Shown here piece after piece: positions 56,314 through 64,000 of a DNA stretch of 64,000 nt. A program made the position numbers and the translations under genes. This DNA is from Nemertoderma westbladi (taxonomy: Eukaryota > Xenacoelomorpha > Nemertodermatida > Nemertodermatidae): the NCBI GenBank assembly GCA_032718475.1, contig JAUCBJ010002074.1, forward strand, positions 1 through 64,000. The letters run 5' to 3'. Below the pieces are notes generated by a model that saw only the letters and a list, made by a program, of their open reading frames with translations, did no database searches and was not told the origin of the DNA. Position 1 is the stretch's first letter. Each line of letters starts with the position of its first letter.

Positions 56314-56791
56314 AGCTTCAGATCAATTGGATAGACTGCAAGATGGGGATACCTATAACAAGGGGAAAGCTTCAGATCAATTGGATAGACTGCAAGATGG
56401 GGATACCTATAACAAGGGGAAAGCTTCAGATCAATTGGATAGACTGCAAGATGGGGATACCTATAACAAGGGGAAAGCTTCAGATCAATTGGATAGACTG
56501 CAAGATGGGGATACCTATAATACGGGGAAAGCTACAGATCAATTGGATAGACTGCAAGATGGGGATACCTATAACAAGGGGAAAGCTTCAGATCAATTGG
56601 ATAGACTGCAAGATGGGGATACCTATAACAAGGGGAAAGCTTCAGATCAATTGGATAGACTGCAAGATGGGAATACCTATAACAAGGGGAAAGCTTCAGA
56701 TCAATTGGATAGACTGCAAGATGGGAATACCTATAACAAGGGGAAAGCTTCAGATCAATTGGATAGACTGCAAGATGGGGATACCTATAAC
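56306..56791 (+). repeat. 54-bp coding minisatellite within LINE-3
   Basis: Nine 54-bp units, each starting AAGGGGAAAGCTTCAGATCA, encode the 18-residue repeat KASDQLDRLQDGDTYNKG in one frame. It shares AAGGGGAAAG with the preceding array, and the two arrays abut there. The last unit runs into LINE-3 C-terminal sequence. Confidence 0.9.
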
Positions 56792-57345
56792 AACACTTGC
56801 TAGGCTGTTACCTATTCATTACCCATTGTTCATTACAACTATTTTACTATCTACTCAGGAGCATTATCAGATACTCAAAGGAGATCATTGGAAGTTCTAT
56901 ATAGAAGGACATTGCGTCGGTTGCTTCACATCGGCAACAACATATTGAGCACAAAAGTATTACATGCACTATTCGGGATCAATATACTAACCGAGGACAC
57001 AAATCAGTATGTGATGAGATTGGATTGGAGCTTCAAAACAATCACACCCCTAATTCATAATCTAAAAAATATAGCGGAATTTCGGATATTAGTTTATGCG
57101 CCACCGTGTTCAAAAATGGTGCGCAGTGGAGACCGATTTTGCGCCATTGGGGTTCTCAATTCAAAACACTTCATTACACACCAATGGCACGCCAAATCGG
57201 TACAACACTTAATTGCACACCAATGGTACGCCATATCGGTACAACACTTCATTACACACCAATGGTGCGCCATATCGGTACACCATTCCACTACACACGA
57301 ATGGTGCGCCATCGATTGTTTTCCTATGGCGTGGTGATGTTCCAA
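56792..57345 (+). pseudogene. LINE-3 C-terminal region (decayed)
   Basis: In the frame around 56850-57337 the sequence reads RRSLEVLYRRTLRRLLHIGN, typical of the region after the reverse transcriptase in LINE ORF2. It is separated from the RT fragment by two tandem arrays. The end of the frame is taken over by the 39-bp minisatellite, which encodes HQWxAxSVQHxITH repeats. Non-functional. Confidence 0.7.
57138..57312. repeat. 39-bp minisatellite (ACACCAATGGTGCGCC)
   Basis: Units begin at 57177, 57216, 57255 and 57294, with a diverged one before at about 57138. Each carries ATGGYRCGCCA and TCGGTACAACACTT. It lies about 100 bp downstream of exon E1 in gene orientation. Confidence 0.85.
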
Positions 57346-57415
57346 TTATATGAAGAGGATACAAGAATGTGAAACTTTTGTTACTTATTTATCTATTTGT
57401 GTATTATAAACCCAC

Positions 57416-57610
57416 CTGTTTACTAAGTTGCTCCTCACAAAGTTTATATAAAGTAAAGAACTTCTTGCTAAGCATAACGTTGCTCTGGAAACCAGCGCTG
57501 GCTAACTTGACTCGCATTATTATTTGTCTATCTGGAACCATCATCGCACACGAACGGAAATTAATCTTCAAGTTCTCAGGGAGTTCTTGTCTACCCGCAT
57601 AACCGGGGTT
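57416..57610 (-). CDS. DNAH5/8: Dynein heavy chain exon E1 (AAA1 sensor I onward)
   Basis: This 195-bp, 65-codon exon is phase 0 at both ends, entered through GATTACAG and left at CAG|GTGGGT. It encodes [18 protein letters not shown] (AAA1; the first Asn is in the sensor-I position), then [20 protein letters not shown] and [20 protein letters not shown]1 is the main ATPase site of dynein; its Walker A and B motifs should be on exons right of the window. It joins in frame to E2. Confidence 0.95.
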
Positions 57611-57714
57611 CTGTAATCAAATGATATTTAATTATTGTTTCAAACAAGAATTATTACACACAACAGTTCGGGGAAAACAAGCACAATAAAATAGAGTAAA
57701 AGTTATATTATTAC
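57611..57714 (-). other. Intron stub between exon E1 and satellite C
   Basis: Only about 104 bp of non-repetitive, AT-rich sequence lies between the E1 splice acceptor and the satellite. As at exon E3, splicing signals for a satellite-bearing intron are confined to a short stub. Confidence 0.65.
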
Positions 57715-60700
57715 TATCCGACACCTTCATACCAAACTATAGATTCGGACACCTTCATACCAAACTATAGATTCCGACACCTTCATACCAAACTATAGAT
57801 TCGGACACCTTCATACCAAACTATAGATTCGGACGCCTTCATACCAAACTATAGATTCGGACACCTTCATACCAAACTATAGATTCGGACACCTTCATAC
57901 CAAACTATAGATTCGGACACCTTCATACCAAACTATAGATTCGGACACCTTCATACCAAACTATAGATTCGGACACCTTCATACCAAACTATAGATTCGG
58001 ACGCCTTCATACCAAACTATAGATTCGGACACCTTCATACCAAACTATAGATTCGGACACCTTCATACCAAACTATAGATTCCGACACCTTCATACCAAA
58101 CTATAGATTCCGACACCTTCATACCAAACTATAGATTCCGACACCTTCATACCAAACTATAGATTCGGACGCCTTCATACCAAACTATAGATTCGGACAC
58201 CTTCATACCAAACTATAGATTCGGACACCTTCATACCAAACTATAGATTCCGACACCTTCATACCAAACTATAGATTCCGACACCTTCATACCAAACTAT
58301 AGATTCGGACACCTTCATACCAAACTATAGATTCCGACACCTTCATACCAAACTATAGATTCCGACACCTTCATACCAAACTATAGATTCCGACACCTTC
58401 ATACCAAACTATAGATTCGGACACCTTCATACCAAACTATAGATTCCGACACCTTCATACCAAACTATAGATTCCGACACCTTCATACCAAACTATAGAT
58501 TCCGACACCTTCATACCAAACTATAGATTCCGACACCTTCATACCAAACTATAGATTCGGACACCTTCATACCAAACTATAGATTCGGACACCTTCATAC
58601 CAAACTATAGATTCCGACACCTTCATACCAAACTATAGATTCCGACACCTTCATACCAAACTATAGATTCCGACACCTTCATACCAAACTATAGATTCGG
58701 ACACCTTCATACCAAACTATAGATTCGGACACCTTCATACCAAACTATAGATTCGGACACCTTCATACCAAACTATAGATTCGGACACCTTCATACCAAA
58801 CTATAGATTCGGACACCTTCATACCAAACTATAGATTCGGACACCTTCATACCAAACTATAGATTCGGACACCTTCATACCAAACTATAGATTCGGACAC
58901 CTTCATACCAAACTATAGATTCGGACACCTTCATACCAAACTATAGATTCGGACACCTTCATACCAAACTATAGATTCGGACACCTTCATACCAAACTAT
59001 AGATTCCGACACCTTCATACCAAACTATAGATTCGGACACCTTCATACCAAACTATAGATTCGGACACCTTCATACCAAACTATAGATTCGGACACCTTC
59101 ATACCAAACTATAGATTCGGACACCTTCATACCAAACTATAGATTCGGACACCTTCATACCAAACTATAGATTCGGACACCTTCATACCAAACTATAGAT
59201 TCGGACACCTTCATACCAAACTATAGATTCGGACACCTTCATACCAAACTATAGATTCGGACACCTTCATACCAAACTATAGATTCGGACACCTTCATAC
59301 CAAACTATAGATTCGGACACCTTCATACCAAACTATAGATTCGGACACCTTCATACCAAACTATAGATTCGGACACCTTCATACCAAACTATAGATTCGG
59401 ACACCTTCATACCAAACTATAGATTCGGACACCTTCATACCAAACTATAGATTCGGACACCTTCATACCAAACTATAGATTCGGACACCTTCATACCAAA
59501 CTATAGATTCGGACACCTTCATACCAAACTATAGATTCGGACACCTTCATACCAAACTATAGATTCGGACACCTTCATACCAAACTGTAGATTCGGACAC
59601 CTTCATACCAAACTATAGATTAGGACACCTTCATACCAAACTATAGATTCGGACACCTTCATACCAAACTATAGATTCCGACACCTTCATACCAAACTAT
59701 AGATTCGGACACCTTCATACCAAACTATAGATTCGGACACCTTCATACCAAACTGTAGATTCGGACACCTTCATACCAAACTATAGATTAGGACACCTTC
59801 ATACCAAACTATAGATTCGGACACCTTCATACCAAACTGTAGATTCGGACACCTTCATACCAAACTATAGATTAGGACACCTTCATACCAAACTATAGAT
59901 TCGGACACCTTCATACCAAACTATAGATTCGGACACCTTCATACCAAACTATAGATTAGGACACCTTCATACCAAACTATAGATTCGGACACCTTCATAC
60001 CAAACTATAGATTCGGACACCTTCATACCAAACTATAGATTCGGACACCTTCATACCAAACTATAGATTCGGACACCTTCATACCAAACTATAGATTCGG
60101 ACACCTTCATACCAAACTATAGATTCGGACACCTTCATACCAAACTATAGATTCGGACACCTTCATACCAAACTATAGATTCGGACACCTTCATACCAAA
60201 CTATAGATTCGGACACCTTCATACCAAACTATAGATTCGGACACCTTCATACCAAACTATAGATTCGGACACCTTCATACCAAACTATAGATTCCGTCAC
60301 CTTCATACCAAACTATAGATTCGGACACCTTCATACCAAACTATAGATTCGGACACCTTCATACCAAACTATAGATTCGGACACCTTCATACCAAACTAT
60401 AGATTCGGACACCTTCATACCAAACTATAGATTCGGACACCTTCATACCAAACTATAGATTCGGACACCTTCATACCAAACTATAGATTCGGACACCTTC
60501 ATACCAAACTATAGATTCGGACACCTTCATACCAAACTATAGATTCGGACACCTTCATACCAAACTATAGATTCGGACACCTTCATACCAAACTATAGAT
60601 TCGGACACCTTCATACCAAACTATAGATTCGGACACCTTCATACCAAACTATAGATTCGGACACCTTCATACCAAACTATAGATTCGGACACCTTCATAC

Positions 60701-63700
60701 CAAACTATAGATTCGGACACCTTCATACCAAACTATAGATTCGGACACCTTCATACCAAACTATAGATTCGGACACCTTCATACCAAACTATAGATTCGG
60801 ACACCTTCATACCAAACTATAGATTCGGACACCTTCATACCAAACTATAGATTCGGACACCTTCATACCAAACTATAGATTCGGACACCTTCATACCAAA
60901 CTATAGATTCGGACACCTTCATACCAAACTATAGATTCGGACACCTTCATACCAAACTATAGATTCGGACACCTTCATACCAAACTATAGATTCCGACAC
61001 CTTCATACCAAACTATAGATTCGGACACCTTCATACCAAACTATAGATTCGGACACCTTCATACCAAACTATAGATTCGGACACCTTCATACCAAACTAT
61101 AGATTCCGACACCTTCATACCAAACTATAGATTCGGACACCTTCATACCAAACTATAGATTCGGACACCTTCATACCAAACTATAGATTCGGACACCTTC
61201 ATACCAAACTATAGATTCCGACACCTTCATACCAAACTATAGATTCCGACACCTTCATACCAAACTATAGATTCCGACACCTTCATACCAAACTATAGAT
61301 TCGGACACCTTCATACCAAACTATAGATTCGGACACCTTCATACCAAACTATAGATTCCGACACCTTCATACCAAACTATAGATTCGGACACCTTCATAC
61401 CAAACTGTAGATTCGGACACCTTCATACCAAACTATAGATTAGGACACCTTCATACCAAACTATAGATTCGGACACCTTCATACCAAACTATAGATTCGG
61501 ACACCTTCATACCAAACTATAGATTCGGACACCTTCATACCAAACTGTAGATTCGGACACCTTCATACCAAACTATAGATTAGGACACCTTCATACCAAA
61601 CTATAGATTCGGACACCTTCATACCAAACTATAGATTCCGACACCTTCATACCAAACTATAGATTCGGACACCTTCATACCAAACTATAGATTCGGACAC
61701 CTTCATACCAAACTGTAGATTCGGACACCTTCATACCAAACTATAGATTAGGACACCTTCATACCAAACTATAGATTCGGACACCTTCATACCAAACTGT
61801 AGATTCGGACACCTTCATACCAAACTATAGATTAGGACACCTTCATACCAAACTATAGATTCGGACACCTTCATACCAAACTATAGATTCGGACACCTTC
61901 ATACCAAACTATAGATTCGGACACCTTCATACCAAACTGTAGATTCGGACACCTTCATACCAAACTATAGATTAGGACACCTTCATACCAAACTATAGAT
62001 TCGGACACCTTCATACCAAACTATAGATTCCGACACCTTCATACCAAACTATAGATTCGGACACCTTCATACCAAACTATAGATTCCGACACCTTCATAC
62101 CAAACTATAGATTCGGACACCTTCATACCAAACTATAGATTAGGACACCTTCATACCAAACTATAGATTCGGACACCTTCATACCAAACTATAGATTCGG
62201 ACACCTTCATACCAAACTATAGATTCGGACACCTTAATACCAAACTATAGATTCGGACACCTTCATACCAAACTATAGATTCGGACACCTTCATACCAAA
62301 CTATAGATTAGGACACCTTAATACCAAACTATAGATTCGGACACCTTCATACCAAACTATAGAATCGGACACCTTCATACCAAACTATAGATTCGGACAC
62401 CTTCATACCAAACTATAGATTCGGACACCTTCATACCAAACTATAGATTCGGACACCTTCATACCAAACTATAGATTCGGACACCTTCATACCAAACTAT
62501 AGATTCGGACACCTTCATACCAAACTATAGATTAGGACACCTTCATACCAAACTATAGATTCGGACACCTTCATACCAAACTATAGATTCGGACGCCTTC
62601 ATACCAAACTATAGATTCGGACACCTTCATACCAAACTATAGATTAGGACACCTTCATACCAAACTATAGATTCGGACACCTTCATACCAAACTATAGAT
62701 TCGGACACCTTCATACCAAACTATAGATTCGGACACCTTCATACCAAACTATAGATTCGGACACCTTCATACCAAACTATAGATTCGGACACCTTCATAC
62801 CAAACTATAGATTCGGACACCTTCATACCAAACTATAGATTCCGACACCTTCATACCAAACTATAGATTAGGACACCTTCATACCAAACTATAGATTCGG
62901 ACACCTTCATACCAAACTATAGATTAGGACACCTTCATACCAAACTATAGATTCGGACACCTTCATACCAAACTATAGATTCGGACGCCTTCATACCAAA
63001 CTATAGATTCGGACACCTTCATACCAAACTATAGATTCGGACACCTTCATACCAAACTATAGATTCGGACACCTTCATACCAAACTATAGATTCGGACAC
63101 CTTCATACCAAACTATAGATTCGGACACCTTCATACCAAACTATAGATTCGGACACCTTCATACCAAACTATAGATTCGGACACCTTCATACCAAACTAT
63201 AGATTCGGACACCTTCATACCAAACTATAGATTCGGACACCTTCATACCAAACTATAGATTCGGACACCTTCATACCAAACTATAGATTCGGACACCTTC
63301 ATACCAAACTATAGATTCGGACACCTTCATACCAAACTATAGATTCGGACACCTTCATACCAAACTATAGATTCGGACACCTTCATACCAAACTATAGAT
63401 TCGGACACCTTCATACCAAACTATAGATTCGGACACCTTCATACCAAACTATAGATTCGGACACCTTCATACCAAACTATAGATTCGGACACCTTCATAC
63501 CAAACTATAGATTCGGACACCTTCATACCAAACTATAGATTCGGACACCTTCATACCAAACTATAGATTCGGACACCTTCATACCAAACTATAGATTCGG
63601 ACACCTTCATACCAAACTATAGATTCGGACACCTTCATACCAAACTATAGATTCGGACACCTTCATACCAAACTATAGATTCGGACACCTTCATACCAAA

Positions 63701-64000
63701 CTATAGATTCGGACACCTTCATACCAAACTATAGATTCGGACACCTTCATACCAAACTATAGATTCGGACACCTTCATACCAAACTATAGATTCGGACAC
63801 CTTCATACCAAACTATAGATTCGGACACCTTCATACCAAACTATAGATTCGGACACCTTCATACCAAACTATAGATTCGGACACCTTCATACCAAACTAT
63901 AGATTCGGACACCTTCATACCAAACTATAGATTCGGACACCTTCATACCAAACTATAGATTCGGACACCTTCATACCAAACTATAGATTCGGACACCTTC
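57715..64000. repeat. Satellite C (28-bp unit), at least 6.3 kb
   Basis: About 224 copies of a 28-bp unit begin ATTCGGACACCTTCATACCA and end AACTATAG, running to the window edge. The length is nearly invariant. Common variants are TCCGAC and TAGGAC for TCGGAC, GACGCC for GACACC, and CTGTAG for CTATAG. The CTGTAG variant recurs with the same spacing (168 then 84 bp) at 59585/59753/59837 and 61545/61713/61797, indicating a higher-order duplication of 1960 bp (70 units). Units past 63000 are almost uniform. Confidence 0.97.

Larger units (their letters stand above)
6095..57610 (-). other. DNAH5/8: Axonemal dynein heavy chain gene (DNAH5/8 type), partial, five exons
   Basis: The gene reads right to left with exons 57610-57416, 52756-52667, 13278-13126, 12955-12802 and 6240-6095. 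All introns begin GT and end AG. Phases are 0, 0, 0 and 1 and agree at each joint, giving 246 continuous codons with no stop. The product is the motor subunit of the outer dynein arm in cilia and sperm flagella. The window covers the end of AAA1 and the first part of AAA2. Introns measure 4659, 39388, 170 and 6561 bp, and those at both edges exceed 6 kb. All satellites and retroelements in the window are intronic to it. Family identity rests on recognised conserved strings. The choice between DNAH5 and DNAH8 orthology cannot be made here. Confidence 0.92.

Noticed and set aside
57715-64000. Possible CRISPR-like or telomeric array
   Set aside because: Continuous 28-bp tandem copies without spacers and without a telomere motif.

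Overview
The window is animal nuclear DNA, most likely invertebrate and plausibly an arthropod (not resolvable from sequence alone). The key to its layout is one host gene on the minus strand: five exons of an axonemal outer-arm dynein heavy chain of the DNAH5/DNAH8 type, at 57416-57610, 52667-52756, 13126-13278, 12802-12955 and 6095-6240, in transcription order. Each exon has GT-AG splice sites and the phases agree across every junction. Together they give 246 continuous codons, from the end of AAA1 (sensor-I NPGYAGR) through the AAA2 Walker A loop (GPSGAGKT). The gene continues beyond both window edges.

Almost everything else lies in the introns of this gene. From left to right: (1) 1-5279, minus strand, an uninterrupted Gag-protease frame of a BEL/Pao LTR retrotransposon (BEL-1) running off the left edge. 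(2) 6380-12556, a 28-bp satellite (satellite A) carrying an APE-type LINE with an intact frame (LINE-1, 6952-9939) and an inverted scrap of the same LINE (11920-12216). (3) 13392-35130, a 21.7-kb array of a 53-bp satellite (satellite B) with multi-kilobase higher-order duplications. (4) 35131-51660, a second LINE (LINE-2) split by a 12.5-kb BEL/Pao element (BEL-2, 36325-48846). BEL-2 has 1238-bp LTRs differing at one base and a 5-bp target duplication (CATTA). (5) 52757-57415, a decayed third LINE (LINE-3) holding an inverted LINE-1 3' end and two tandem arrays that appear to have grown inside its coding sequence. (6) 57715-64000, another 28-bp satellite (satellite C) running off the right edge.

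The intron between the 90-bp exon at 52667 and the exon at 13278 is 39.4 kb and is mainly satellite plus nested retroelements. Two other introns hold long satellite arrays, while one is only 170 bp. This resembles the satellite-filled giant introns of the Drosophila Y-linked axonemal dynein genes, and is the most interesting feature here. The long frames read through the satellites are artefacts of repeat units that happen to lack stop codons. BEL-2 is also notable: its single 1686-codon frame keeps Gag and protease but appears to have lost reverse transcriptase, RNase H and integrase through deletions that preserve the frame. It inserted recently, so it was presumably mobilised in trans.
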